A DNA stretch of 64,000 nucleotides, taken from CAZXWN01 sp964644695 [NCBI: uncultured bacterium] (GTDB taxonomy: Bacteria > UBP4 > UBA4092). The translations under genes were made by a program, and so were the position numbers. The stretch is from assembly GCA_964644695.1 (NCBI GenBank), contig CAZXWN010000004.1, forward strand, positions 74,962-138,961, written 5' to 3'. Numbering within the stretch: position 1 is the first letter of the stretch; every line of letters begins with the position of its first letter. Under the pieces are notes generated by a model. It was not told where the DNA came from. It did not search any database and saw nothing but the letters and a program-made list of their open reading frames with translations. Positions 39,671 to 49,697 of the stretch are shown one piece after another.

Positions 39671-42472
39671 TTAATACAAGGGGTCTGTTCCCGTTACGGC
39701 AATCAAGAAGGGTGATGCCAGTAGATAGTCACAAATGAAATCAATGGAAACAATCTCACGGTCAGGCCGGGGGTTCTTCCAACTCATCTGGCGCAGATAT
39801 ACGGGTTGGCCGGTCGAGGTACAACCCTGAAATGCCAATTGACCATTGAAATAACCCTGCAGGTCCTGCCATCCCGAAATATTGGTTCCGTAATATAACG
39901 GAATTTCGAGCGAAATCCCATCTTCAAAATTTACATGATATCGGCCCACCAATGTTTGTGGCGGTGCATTTAACAATGTCCCGTGGAGAAATTCTAAAGT
40001 ATCCGTTTTCTTATTTACTTGAATATTTTCAATGATAATGGGGCAATCCAATGTAATACCGCTTCCACGCAAGAAAATTCCGACAGGTTCATTACCCTTC
40101 TCGCTCAGCCGATAATGAACATCATTTATGGCGTGCAGGTCTCCCTTTTGCGTTGAGTTTACCAGGCAAGAAAGATCATTCCCAACACCGGCATTCATAA
40201 AACCTAACTGTCCATTATCTTGAAGTTTTATGTTGGCATAGGGAGATAAATCTACTGCAAATCCAGACTGTTTCCGCTTCTTAAAAAGGTTGCCATAATA
40301 AAGTCGTCGCAAGATATTATCTGCATTGTACTCTGGATTCTTCCAGTCCCGATTTACAGGATTCCAGAACCAGTCCCCAGCTACAATATAGGATGCCATT
40401 TGATGAGGCTCTCTTTCTAACAGAGAAGCACTTCCATAATACCCCGCCCATGTCGTGTGAAGCATTCCTTCACTACCCTTTTTGTAAGCCTGTTCACTAA
40501 ACCGGGCAATGTTAGCCGGGTGATAAAAAGTTGAGCCCCAGATTTGCAGGCCTTTGTCCCGGTAAAAATCCACACTCGGTTGTGTTAAAGCCGGGTCATA
40601 GTGCCAGTCAGCTATTACCATATCCTTTGGTAGGGCATCCACATAAGGACGGTGATTATCCCGAAGGAAGATGTCACCCCACATGACCGGAGTGATTCCT
40701 CTGGCCTTCAGGAAATTGTAAACATACAGAGTGTCGCTAAAGTAGAGTTTCTCGATACCAACCGATTTACAAGTCTCATGATTCGGGAATTTTCCCGGAT
40801 TGTCTATTTCATCATGACCAATATGGAAATACTTGGGATTGTCGTATATATCAATAGCTTCTTTATACAAATCAAAGATGAAGTCGTAGGATTTGGTATC
40901 CATCGGGCAATATGCCCAGGGAGCGGAAGAATCCTCACAGAAATCAATGTTAGTGCTGTTATTCCGGAACATCCATTCTCCGTGCCCTAAGGATTGGACT
41001 AACGGATAGACTGCGATGTGCCGTTGTTTGGCCAGCTTCACCAATTCTTTGATATGTTCTGGGGACACGGAATAGTTACAGAGGAGTTCCGTGTGACTCT
41101 TCCATGCCATTCCATGAGAAGACTCAAATATCAGAGTATTAAATTTATAACGACTGAATATCTTCCGAATCATCCAGGCATGAGCAAGGGGAGACTCATT
41201 ATCAATATGGACATGAGCTGCTCTTATTTTGAAGGCCGGTTTATCCCAAATATCTGCGCCTAACACCATGACTGATTTGTCAGCTTTGGCACGCATCAGC
41301 TGCTTGAGTGATTGGACACCATAATAGGTCCCATCCTCATCCGAACCACCAATCAATATTTGTCGGGGCCGAACTGTTAAAACATACCCTTCCGGTCCCG
41401 GGGAAGATGAATCGACACTCTGGCCCAGTTCATTCAGCGCAGATTTTAAGGCGGGGAATTTATCGGCCTGACCTAAAACAATTGAATTTGTATAATTCTT
41501 CGGGGTATAAAGACTGTAGGTAATGATCGCTATGGAATCCAGTCCATATTCTTCATTCAGTTCCTCATTAATCTCATCAGCCGCACTCCGAATCCTTTCA
41601 GAAGCATTATCAGGAATGACAATCACTGTACGGGATCCTAATTCAAAAGGACTGGATTGCGGAACCAACTTCACGGGTTTGGGTATCACTACTAAAGGAG
41701 AAATGTATGGGTCATAAGCCGCAGGAAGAGGAATAGCTCTTCGTCCCTGTTCAGAAGTCTCCAATTGGCTCAATGATTTCTTAAGCCCAATAAATTTACC
41801 ATCCAGGTCTATTCCCTCAAGAATCCCAAAACTATAGGGGGTATGGAATCCCAAAGGTGTCTTAGCCCAGGATGAAAACTGCCCCTGACCGCCTATCCAT
41901 CGTTCCCGAAACAGGTTTATTCGCCAAAAAGCAGCATTCGTATTGGGGTCAACAATGGTAGAGAGTTTGATGCGAATCTCTACCGTCCAGGATTCGGATT
42001 GACGATTCGTTTTAACATTCCAGATAGGAAGGCGTTCAGGATATCGCGTATTTGAAGTGTATTTTACTCCATTACTATTTGATACCAGGTGGATATAGGA
42101 TTCCGACTGCGGAGCTTCCTCACCCGAAAGCATAACTTCCACACAATCGTCCATGAAGACAGCACTATTTTCAGCAGTACATTTTGCAACCACATTCGCC
42201 ATGTCTGATTCATGGCACTGAAATCCAATATATAGATACTCACGGTCATACATTAACAAGGCAGAAGTGTTTTCTTTGAGAATTTCCCCCGTTTCATATT
42301 GACCCAAGGTAACTTCTCTGGCAGAACTCCACTCCGATGAGTCTAGAACCCCATCCAGTACCGGAGGGTTCTCCGTCCAACCCGGACTGACTCTGGGTAA
42401 ATCTTGTGCAGCACTAACCCCCATACATAAAACAAACAACAACCAGACCTTAAGGCCTCGTCCAACAAGCAT
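39671..42472 (-). CDS. Secreted CBM9-like / GH20 protein, paralog 2
   Basis: 933 aa from the ATG at 42472, which follows GAGGAGAG by 7 nt and begins a signal peptide (LKVWLLFVLCMGVSAAQ). Same domain order as its neighbours: CBM9-like (about 35-225), GH20 N-terminal domain (SPGPEGYVLTV, GGSDEDGTYYGVQS), barrel with FHIGHDEID (Asp554-Glu555), WGDIF, and TTWAGYY, and the C-terminal beta domain with FLHGTLLN and VGRYHVNFEDGI. HIGHDE replaces HIGGDE. Likely hexosaminidase; substrate unknown. Confidence 0.85.
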   Translation of the reverse strand: MLVGRGLKVWLLFVLCMGVSAAQDLPRVSPGWTENPPVLDGVLDSSEWSSAREVTLGQYETGEILKENTSALLMYDREYLYIGFQCHESDMANVVAKCTAENSAVFMDDCVEVMLSGEEAPQSESYIHLVSNSNGVKYTSNTRYPERLPIWNVKTNRQSESWTVEIRIKLSTIVDPNTNAAFWRINLFRERWIGGQGQFSSWAKTPLGFHTPYSFGILEGIDLDGKFIGLKKSLSQLETSEQGRRAIPLPAAYDPYISPLVVIPKPVKLVPQSSPFELGSRTVIVIPDNASERIRSAADEINEELNEEYGLDSIAIITYSLYTPKNYTNSIVLGQADKFPALKSALNELGQSVDSSSPGPEGYVLTVRPRQILIGGSDEDGTYYGVQSLKQLMRAKADKSVMVLGADIWDKPAFKIRAAHVHIDNESPLAHAWMIRKIFSRYKFNTLIFESSHGMAWKSHTELLCNYSVSPEHIKELVKLAKQRHIAVYPLVQSLGHGEWMFRNNSTNIDFCEDSSAPWAYCPMDTKSYDFIFDLYKEAIDIYDNPKYFHIGHDEIDNPGKFPNHETCKSVGIEKLYFSDTLYVYNFLKARGITPVMWGDIFLRDNHRPYVDALPKDMVIADWHYDPALTQPSVDFYRDKGLQIWGSTFYHPANIARFSEQAYKKGSEGMLHTTWAGYYGSASLLEREPHQMASYIVAGDWFWNPVNRDWKNPEYNADNILRRLYYGNLFKKRKQSGFAVDLSPYANIKLQDNGQLGFMNAGVGNDLSCLVNSTQKGDLHAINDVHYRLSEKGNEPVGIFLRGSGITLDCPIIIENIQVNKKTDTLEFLHGTLLNAPPQTLVGRYHVNFEDGISLEIPLYYGTNISGWQDLQGYFNGQLAFQGCTSTGQPVYLRQMSWKNPRPDREIVSIDFICDYLLASPFLIAVTGTDPLY

Positions 42473-42558
42473 ATAGGTACTCTCCTCTGACAAGAAAACA
42501 ATACAACAAGGTGTTAAAGTGTATGCCAATTGATATCAGCATTATACACTATAAAAAA

Positions 42559-45336
42559 TCAATACATCGCTCCTGTTACAGCGAATAGAAATGGTGCTGC
42601 ATCAGGAGATACCACTTGCACAGATAAATTCGATATCACTTTATCCGGATTTGGATTAACCCAAATAAATTGAGATAGGTAAACCGGTTTGTCATAATCA
42701 TTGGTTCCAGCCCACGACAAACCACCCTTGTAATAAGTAGATAACTCATTCCATCCCGGACAATTCCGCCCAGCAACGTCACAGGTAACTACTGACTTAT
42801 CTATATATTGTACCTTATATTTCAAAACTGAAGTAGAGGAAGATACGCCAATTAGTGCTCCCTGAAGAAAATGAAGCGCCTTTGCTTTCCGATTTACGGG
42901 AATAGCACTTATCTCCCGGGGAAATTGCTTCATAATATCAGGACCTTGCAACAATATAGCCGAGGGCATACCTATTACTTCTGAAATATGGTAAAAAACA
43001 CCATCAAGCCCCTGCAACACATGTCGTATACCTTGCTGATCCACCATCTTCGTCAGTTCAAATCCCGGCAAGCCAGAGCCCGTTACCGGAAGATTTGCAT
43101 AAGGTGCCAAATTCAAAACAAATCCAGACTGCGTTCTGGGTGTACTGTCCTGCCCAAACCATATCTTCCGTAACAGGTTATCGGGATTATAAGATAAATT
43201 CCAAACATCACGGTTCACTGGATTCCACCAGATGTCAGCCGCTCCGATATATCCGGCAACCTGCTCTGGAGCACGTTGTACAATCGTTGAATTTTTGTCA
43301 TAACCCGCCCAAGTCGTCTGCATCATCCCAAGACACCCAATACGGTGTGAATAATTGGCAAATCGATTGTAATTATCAGGTCTGTACCATGTTCCGCCTA
43401 TTACCGGAAAACCCAGTTTCATATACATTTCATTTGTGGGCTGTTCATTTTCATAGGTGTAATGCCAGTCCGCAATCATAATATCTTTGGGCAAGGCCTT
43501 CAGATACTTTTCATACCCTTCTCTGCGGAAGATATCACCCCATATCATCGTTTTGATGCCGCGAGTCGAGAGGTAATTATAAGTAATCATGGTGTCGGCA
43601 TAATACAGTGCCTGATTGGATACGGCTTTACACCAGGGGTGATTTGCATACTTACCGTTGAATGTGTATTCATCATGCCCAATATGAATGGTCTTGGGAT
43701 GGTTGAAGTAGTCAATGACCTCATCATAAATCGAGAAAATAAAGTCATAGGACCGCGGGTCCAACGCACAGTATGCGTAGGGATACGGGGACGCATCCTC
43801 ACAGAATTCCAAATTAGTACGGACACTTCGTCCTGTGGAATCCTTGGTAGAGAACATCCATTCGCCATGGCCCGGGTGGTTGATCAAAGGCACCACTTCA
43901 ATAAAATTGTCATTGGCATAAGCCACCAATTCCCGAACTTCGTCGGGCTTCATGGCATAAGGTTTTACAATTTCGGGATGACTCTTCCAGGCAACGCCAT
44001 GTTCTGCTTCCATCACCAGCTGGTTATATTTGTAACGGGCGAAAATGTCTCGAATCATCTTCTTATGTACAGTGGGTGAATCCCTATCCAGAAGGATGTG
44101 ACAGGAGCGCACCTTGAATCCCGGCTGGTCCCAGACCTGAGCCCCCTTCAGTTTCCATACCTTCTCTTCCTGAGCCACTAACTGACGGAGTGACTGGGCG
44201 CCATAAAAGATACCCGGTCCATCTGTGCCAAGAACAACCGCCAGACTCGACTTGACGGAGAGGGTATAACCTTCCGGACCAGGAGCAGAATCGCCACTAT
44301 ATCCAAGGGATATCCATTTATCACCACGGCTCCGCTCAGCAAAGATGATGCAGTTCTGTAAGGGAGCACCAGACAATTCGGACAGCGTAAGAATCGGGAG
44401 CGTAAGACCACTACCCCGCTCTGTTAATTCTTCATTGATGACCTGCGCCGCCTTTTTTTCACCATAACTGGGATAATCCGGCAATACGATTTTAGTTCCG
44501 GAGTTAATATTCATGTTCCACGGAGTAAGTTTCATCGCCACGGGTTTAGGAATAATATCTAACGGCATTTCATAGGGAGCAATAGCGGTCTTCAAATCCA
44601 TAACAGATTTGATAGAACCGGCATCCCTGTGGACCGGAGTAACGGGTTTACTGCGTCCAATAAATTCACCATCAATATCTATCCCGGATAACCGGCCAAA
44701 ACACCATGGAGAATGAAAATATCCCGGCGTTGTCGCCCATGAGGTCAATTCATGTTGGGGCAGCCGCATCCGCATCAAATTTATGCGCCAATATTCCATA
44801 TCCCGCAGCGGGTCTTTGAGGTCTTTGAGAGCAACCGAAAACTCTGCAGTCCAGGATTTACCCTGCCTGTCGCCGGCACATTGGAAGTCAGGACGTCGCG
44901 GGCGGTCCAGATAATTGCACCAATACCCTGCACCCAGAGCATTGATAGCAAAATGGAAGTAGTTATAAGATGTCGCGCTTTGATAGGGTGCAATCATCAA
45001 CTGCACACAATCATCGTCATAGACATCTGCATTTTCAAAGGTTGCACCTAAGTGGAGTTTATCCATAAAGGGTTCTTCACAACGGAACCCTACATACAAC
45101 CGTTCATTGTCATACATCAGGTAGGCATCTGTTTTCGCATGGGCGGGCTGCCCGGACGATGTCTGCACAAAAGTAACATGGGCAGCATTATCCCACTCAC
45201 CCGGTGTAAGTTTTCCATCCATCTTCGGAGGCACCGAAGTAAAAACAGGTTTCACCTCCGGCACATCCGCCGCAAACACAGACACAGCGGTAACAACACC
45301 AAACACAAATCCAACCAGTACACTTTTAACCTGCAT
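42559..45336 (-). CDS. Secreted CBM9-like / GH20 protein, paralog 3
   Basis: 925 aa; ATG at 45336 has AAAGG 7 nt upstream and begins a signal peptide (KSVLVGFVFGVVTAVSVFA). CBM9-like domain with PPKMDGKLTPGEWDNA near the start; GH20 N-terminal domain (PGPEGYTLSV); barrel with IHIGHDEYT (Asp555-Glu556) and WGDIFR; C-terminal beta domain ending FLFAVTGAMY. Only 86 bp separates it from paralog 2 and no terminator is evident there. Confidence 0.85.
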   Translation of the reverse strand: MQVKSVLVGFVFGVVTAVSVFAADVPEVKPVFTSVPPKMDGKLTPGEWDNAAHVTFVQTSSGQPAHAKTDAYLMYDNERLYVGFRCEEPFMDKLHLGATFENADVYDDDCVQLMIAPYQSATSYNYFHFAINALGAGYWCNYLDRPRRPDFQCAGDRQGKSWTAEFSVALKDLKDPLRDMEYWRINLMRMRLPQHELTSWATTPGYFHSPWCFGRLSGIDIDGEFIGRSKPVTPVHRDAGSIKSVMDLKTAIAPYEMPLDIIPKPVAMKLTPWNMNINSGTKIVLPDYPSYGEKKAAQVINEELTERGSGLTLPILTLSELSGAPLQNCIIFAERSRGDKWISLGYSGDSAPGPEGYTLSVKSSLAVVLGTDGPGIFYGAQSLRQLVAQEEKVWKLKGAQVWDQPGFKVRSCHILLDRDSPTVHKKMIRDIFARYKYNQLVMEAEHGVAWKSHPEIVKPYAMKPDEVRELVAYANDNFIEVVPLINHPGHGEWMFSTKDSTGRSVRTNLEFCEDASPYPYAYCALDPRSYDFIFSIYDEVIDYFNHPKTIHIGHDEYTFNGKYANHPWCKAVSNQALYYADTMITYNYLSTRGIKTMIWGDIFRREGYEKYLKALPKDIMIADWHYTYENEQPTNEMYMKLGFPVIGGTWYRPDNYNRFANYSHRIGCLGMMQTTWAGYDKNSTIVQRAPEQVAGYIGAADIWWNPVNRDVWNLSYNPDNLLRKIWFGQDSTPRTQSGFVLNLAPYANLPVTGSGLPGFELTKMVDQQGIRHVLQGLDGVFYHISEVIGMPSAILLQGPDIMKQFPREISAIPVNRKAKALHFLQGALIGVSSSTSVLKYKVQYIDKSVVTCDVAGRNCPGWNELSTYYKGGLSWAGTNDYDKPVYLSQFIWVNPNPDKVISNLSVQVVSPDAAPFLFAVTGAMY

Positions 45337-45405
45337 GATAAAACCTTTCAAAGGATATAAATCCCTCTACGGTTCCCTGACAAATAACAAAGAAATACTA
45401 TATGT

Positions 45406-48264
45406 TTATTCAGCGCCAGTTATAGCCATCAGTAACAGACTGACTGGATTCCCTGTCTGTTCCATATCAATGGACTGAATTGTTTTCTCAGGATGTGGAT
45501 TGCTCCAGTTGTATTTCTTCAAATAGACTGGGGATCCATTTCCTTTTTTAATCAAGTTTAATAATTCAGTCTTGTGGAAACGCATTGGAGCCTGCAGGTA
45601 CACCGGCTGACCCGTCCGGGTATTACCAGACCAGACGAAATTACCGGAGGAATACTGGCCTCCATCCTGCCAGGCAGACAAATTCACACCATACACGATA
45701 GGAATCACAATGTTGGTTCCATCAGTATATTTGATAGTGTATCGGCCTACGGTTGAACCTGTGGGGGTGGAATACAGGCAAGTGTGCAGGAAATTCAGCG
45801 ATGAGGCTTTCCGATTGATGGCGATGTTCTTCACCTGAGTGGGGAAGGAGTTGCTGATTCCACTACCCTGTAGCAGGACACCGACCGGAGTTCCATTCAT
45901 TGTTGTGAATTTATAGGTGACACCATCCAACAGCTGTGTCTTACCCGGAGCGGTCAACAGCGACAGGTCATAACCAGGTTTCACCTGGAGGAATCCACGC
46001 TTCGCAGAATCATCGGACAGGGTAATATTGGCAACAGAGGACAGGTTAACACTAAACCCTTTTCTCAGGGGTTTGTCAGCAGCCATCTGATACCACTGGC
46101 GATACAGAATAGTGAAAGGTTCATAACCCAGATTGTTAATATCACGGTCCACTGGGTTCCAGAAATAATCGCCGGCAATAATATAGGCCGCAATCTGGCT
46201 GGGATATTTCTCAACCAGGACATCATTATTGTTGTAGCCGGGCCAGGTGGTCTGCATCATACCCAGAATTTTGTTTTGATGTCCATATTCAGCAAATCTG
46301 GAGATATTGGTTGGGATATCCCAGGTACCGCCGATGATGGGCAGATTGTATTCTTTATATGTCGTTACGGACGGATATTCAAAATTGGGGGAATACCGCC
46401 AGTCAACAATCACCAGATCTTTGGGGATTCCATTCAGATATTTCACATAGTTTTTTGTGGCCAGGACATCGCCCCACATCATGGTTTTGATACCTTTGGA
46501 CTTCAGGTAATTGTAAAGCTTGATGGTATCCATGAAATAGAGTCCACCGGCACCAATAGCTTTGCATTCCTCATGAGACGGGAAGTGTCCGCGCATTTCG
46601 ACTTCATCATGGCCAATATGGAGATACTGGGGATGGTCAAAAACATCAATGGCTTCATCAAACAGGGCAAAGATGAAATCATAGGATTTCTTGTTCAGAG
46701 GACAATAGGCATAATGAGAGGCCGTCTCTTCACAGAAGTCTTCATTCATCCATGTCCGGGTTTTCTGCCAGGTCGTATTACTGAACATCCATTCACCATG
46801 ACCGAGAGACTGAACCATGGGGACCATATCCAAAAACAGGCTCTTTCCATATTTGACCAGTTCTCGAACTTCCTCTTGGTTGGCGGCGAAGGGTTTATTG
46901 ATTTCAGGATGGCTCTTGAACTGAAGACCATTTTCCAGTTCTACAACGACCTGATTATATTTGTACCGGGCAATAAGGTCCCGGAACTGACGGCGATGAA
47001 TCTTGGGAGAATTGTTGTCCAGAATAATATGGACTGAACGGACCTTGAAGGTGGGTTCATCATCAATATTGGCACCTTTGATAACGAGCTTTTTGGCAGT
47101 GCCACGGATGAGCTGTTTCAAGGACTGGGAACCATAGAAGGTACCCCGTTCGTCACTACCGGCAACAACGATAGTATCCGGGAAACTCCGGAGGATATAT
47201 CCTTCAGCACCCGGCATCTTGACTTTGTAATTATCACCAAGGGCTTTCATGGTGAGAGTTTTCTTGGCTTCACCCAGGACGATGGTATTCTTCAAATCAA
47301 CTTTAAGAACATCGTCCACTTTGACGATGGGTAATGCACTAAAACCGAAGTACTCTATCAGTTCTTCATTAATTCCCTGGGCGGCGATTTCTTCACCATG
47401 AGAGGGTTTGTTCGGGATCAGTATCCGTGTTTCAGGAGTAATCACAAAATCCGTTCCGGTCATTGTGATGGATTTCGGGAGAGGAATCACATGAACGGGT
47501 AAATCCAGGGGGCTGGTCGCAGTGGCTAAGGAATAGACTGCTGTCTTATCGCCTTTAACTTTGAGGGGGGATAAGACGGACCGTAATCCAATAAACTTTC
47601 CATTCCGGTCCAGACCGGTCAGACGACCGAAGACTTGTGGATTATGGAAGGGGCCTTTGGTGGGGATCCAGCTGGTGTATTCCGGAGGAGTTCCCTGTCT
47701 TTCACGCATCAGGTTGATTCTCCAGAAGGCCGCATTCTCATTGGGGTCCACAATAGAATCGAGTTTGATGGCCATTTCGATGGTCCACTGGTCGGCAAAT
47801 TTACCCACCGCAGACTTAATGACCGGGTTCCGATCAGGATATTTCAAATCAGAAGCATAGACATAATTATTGGCATTAATGCCGATATGAACGTAGTTTC
47901 CTTCTGAGGCAGACTCAGCGGAAGCGATCATGATTTCCGCCACATCATCCAGGAATATCAGGTCGTCATCACAAGTGGCTTTTGCATAGATATTCTTGAT
48001 ATCTGATTCAAAGCAACGGTAGGCGATGTAGAGATTATCATCATCACAGGTCAGATAAACAGTCGTTTTATGGGGAGCGGGTGTTCCGTCCATGTGTTTA
48101 TTCAATTGAACGGAAACGGCATTTTTCCATTCCGCATCACTGAGTACACCATCCAAAACAGGAGGAGTATTAACTCGGGTGGGTTTCAAAGTTGGAACTT
48201 GTGAATACCCCCAGACAGACAACATCGATACGGCAACAATAAAAAGTAGAATCCTTTTTCCCAT
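45406..48264 (-). CDS. Secreted CBM9-like / GH20 protein, paralog 4
   Basis: 952 aa from the ATG at 48264; signal peptide GKRILLFIVAVSMLSVWGYS. CBM9-like domain with PPVLDGVLSDAEWKNA; GH20 N-terminal domain (GAEGYILRS, GSDERGTFYGSQS); barrel with LHIGHDEVE (Asp553-Glu554) and WGDVLA; C-terminal beta domain with FLHTCLYS and VGRYTIKYTDGT. Relative to the others it has about 26 extra residues near the C-terminus: GQPVYLQ, a basic stretch, then a second SPVYLKKYNW. First gene of the tandem cluster, so probably nearest the promoter. Confidence 0.85.
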   Translation of the reverse strand: MGKRILLFIVAVSMLSVWGYSQVPTLKPTRVNTPPVLDGVLSDAEWKNAVSVQLNKHMDGTPAPHKTTVYLTCDDDNLYIAYRCFESDIKNIYAKATCDDDLIFLDDVAEIMIASAESASEGNYVHIGINANNYVYASDLKYPDRNPVIKSAVGKFADQWTIEMAIKLDSIVDPNENAAFWRINLMRERQGTPPEYTSWIPTKGPFHNPQVFGRLTGLDRNGKFIGLRSVLSPLKVKGDKTAVYSLATATSPLDLPVHVIPLPKSITMTGTDFVITPETRILIPNKPSHGEEIAAQGINEELIEYFGFSALPIVKVDDVLKVDLKNTIVLGEAKKTLTMKALGDNYKVKMPGAEGYILRSFPDTIVVAGSDERGTFYGSQSLKQLIRGTAKKLVIKGANIDDEPTFKVRSVHIILDNNSPKIHRRQFRDLIARYKYNQVVVELENGLQFKSHPEINKPFAANQEEVRELVKYGKSLFLDMVPMVQSLGHGEWMFSNTTWQKTRTWMNEDFCEETASHYAYCPLNKKSYDFIFALFDEAIDVFDHPQYLHIGHDEVEMRGHFPSHEECKAIGAGGLYFMDTIKLYNYLKSKGIKTMMWGDVLATKNYVKYLNGIPKDLVIVDWRYSPNFEYPSVTTYKEYNLPIIGGTWDIPTNISRFAEYGHQNKILGMMQTTWPGYNNNDVLVEKYPSQIAAYIIAGDYFWNPVDRDINNLGYEPFTILYRQWYQMAADKPLRKGFSVNLSSVANITLSDDSAKRGFLQVKPGYDLSLLTAPGKTQLLDGVTYKFTTMNGTPVGVLLQGSGISNSFPTQVKNIAINRKASSLNFLHTCLYSTPTGSTVGRYTIKYTDGTNIVIPIVYGVNLSAWQDGGQYSSGNFVWSGNTRTGQPVYLQAPMRFHKTELLNLIKKGNGSPVYLKKYNWSNPHPEKTIQSIDMEQTGNPVSLLLMAITGAE

Positions 48265-48471
48265 GATCCTGATTTCCTTCCAATCCGAAATTATCAAACC
48301 CTTAGAAATAGCAATTCACCTAATATTCTAACCTTGATAGAGAGTCTCGTGTGTATTAAATCTTTGTGTAACCGGTTTAACCTGCAAAAATATTTTCACT
48401 TACATACAAATCGCCCTTGTTTTTTGGGCTTTTCCCCTGAATTTCGGCAATATTTCAATACTGTTGAACTG

Positions 48472-48518
48472 ACGAATCATCCACGGACCTGCTCCGAGCT
48501 GCTCCGTGACTTCTTCGT
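48472..48518. repeat. 47-bp palindromic dispersed repeat, copy D
   Basis: ACGAATCATCCACGGA ... TCCGTGACTTCTTCGT; read on the minus strand it matches copy B closely, with the core inverted relative to A and C. Confidence 0.85.
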
Positions 48519-48584
48519 TCAGAAAATACAGATAATACTAGGGTGATTTCCTCGTTTTTAGGGGGTGAAAGGCTTTTCAGAGCG

Positions 48585-48620
48585 ATAGGTCCTATACGAC
48601 CTATGAGTCCTATAAGTCCT
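48585..48620 (+). repeat. Four 9-bp tandem units, block 1
   Basis: Units ATAGGTCCT, ATACGACCT, ATGAGTCCT, ATAAGTCCT in perfect 9-bp phase. Confidence 0.85.
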
Positions 48621-48729
48621 ATGAAATCAGCAACTATGGCTCTGCTCTGGGTCTTGTTTTTGGCTCTCCGTCTTTTCCATGAGGGGTGGCAGTCTTCAGC
48701 GAGATTATTAGCCCTTCCCTATTCCTATC

Positions 48730-48765
48730 GGACCCATAGGACCTATGAGACCTATTGGACCTATT
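48730..48765 (-). repeat. Four 9-bp tandem units, block 2 (inverted)
   Basis: Units GGACCCATA, GGACCTATG, AGACCTATT, GGACCTATT; on the minus strand these are the same ATAGGTCC-type unit as block 1, so the two blocks form a 36-bp imperfect inverted repeat across 109 bp. Confidence 0.85.
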
Positions 48766-48805
48766 TTCCAGTTTCAGCCGGGGTGGTTAGAACTTGAATA
48801 ATTTA

Positions 48806-49657
48806 TTAGGTGAGGCTGTTGGCAAGCCGGGCAAAATCAGACATGGAGAGCTGTTCCCCCCGGGCATCCGGTGATATGTTCAGTTCGCGTAATCGAGCAA
48901 CAAAAGCATCCTTCTCCAAACCACGAGTAAACGCAAACGAGGCCATGGCATTAGAGATTTTCTTTCGACGCTGACCAAACCCCGCTTTAATGGTATTAAA
49001 GAATACCTTTTCATTGGTTACCGGGACGGGTGGAGTTGTGTGCCGTGCCAATCGAAGAACAGTCGAATCCACTTCGGGAGCGGGGAAGAAGGCCTTCCGA
49101 GGGACATCTGCGACCCGTTCCACCTGACACCGATATTGAACAGACAGAGTCAGAACTCCATAATCCTTATTGTCGGGTACGGCCATAATTCGGTCCGCAA
49201 CTTCCCGTTGTATCATGATGACAATAGACTCAAACGGAACTTCCGTCTCAATAAGTTTCATCAAAATGGGAGTGGTGATGTAATAAGGCAGGTTGCCGAC
49301 AATCTTAAAGGGTCTTCCGGGGAAATTATTCACGAAAGGCATCAAGTCCATTTCCAATATGTCACCTAATATATAGGCAATATTTCCATATTGGGATAGA
49401 CGGCGTTTGGCGAGAGATTGGACTTCACGGTCGATTTCTACGGTGATGACATTCCCTGCCTGGTGGGCCAGTCCTTCCGTCAGTTGTCCGGTGCCGGTCC
49501 CAATCTCAAAAACCACATCGTCTTTGGTTGGATTTACGGCATCCACGATCTGTGCCAATGACTTCTCATCTGTCAGTAACGATTGGCCCAGACCCTTTTT
49601 TAATCGGACTTTACTTTTTTGGAGGGACTTTATTAATTCATGATTGGATTGCGGCAT
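48806..49657 (-). CDS. rsmA: 16S rRNA adenine dimethyltransferase
   Basis: 283 aa; dimethylates two adjacent adenines near the 3' end of 16S rRNA. SAM motif VFEIGTGTGQLTEGLA, the acidic EIDREV, and catalytic NLPYYITTPI are present, with the C-terminal helical domain KISNAMASFAF. The N-terminus KVRLKKGLGQSLLTDEK is the family's KKxLGQnFL-type start. Normal length. It borders the accessory island on its left. Confidence 0.97.
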   Translation of the reverse strand: MPQSNHELIKSLQKSKVRLKKGLGQSLLTDEKSLAQIVDAVNPTKDDVVFEIGTGTGQLTEGLAHQAGNVITVEIDREVQSLAKRRLSQYGNIAYILGDILEMDLMPFVNNFPGRPFKIVGNLPYYITTPILMKLIETEVPFESIVIMIQREVADRIMAVPDNKDYGVLTLSVQYRCQVERVADVPRKAFFPAPEVDSTVLRLARHTTPPVPVTNEKVFFNTIKAGFGQRRKKISNAMASFAFTRGLEKDAFVARLRELNISPDARGEQLSMSDFARLANSLT

Positions 49658-49697
49658 AAGTAATATCTATTATCGCATAGATGCTAATGCAATCTAT

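Larger units (their letters stand above)
48265..48805. other. Intergenic region between rsmA and the GH20 cluster, repeat-rich
   Basis: About 540 bp with no gene. It carries palindromic repeat copy D (48472-48518) and two blocks of 9-bp repeats in opposite orientation (48585-48620 and 48730-48765), listed separately. The rest shows no recognised feature. Confidence 0.6.

Noticed and set aside
42988-47037. Long open frames on the plus strand across the GH20 genes (for example 43462-44079 and 46276-47037)
   Set aside because: They are antisense to genes with clear domains, have no ribosome sites or recognisable motifs, and arise from codon bias of the minus strand.
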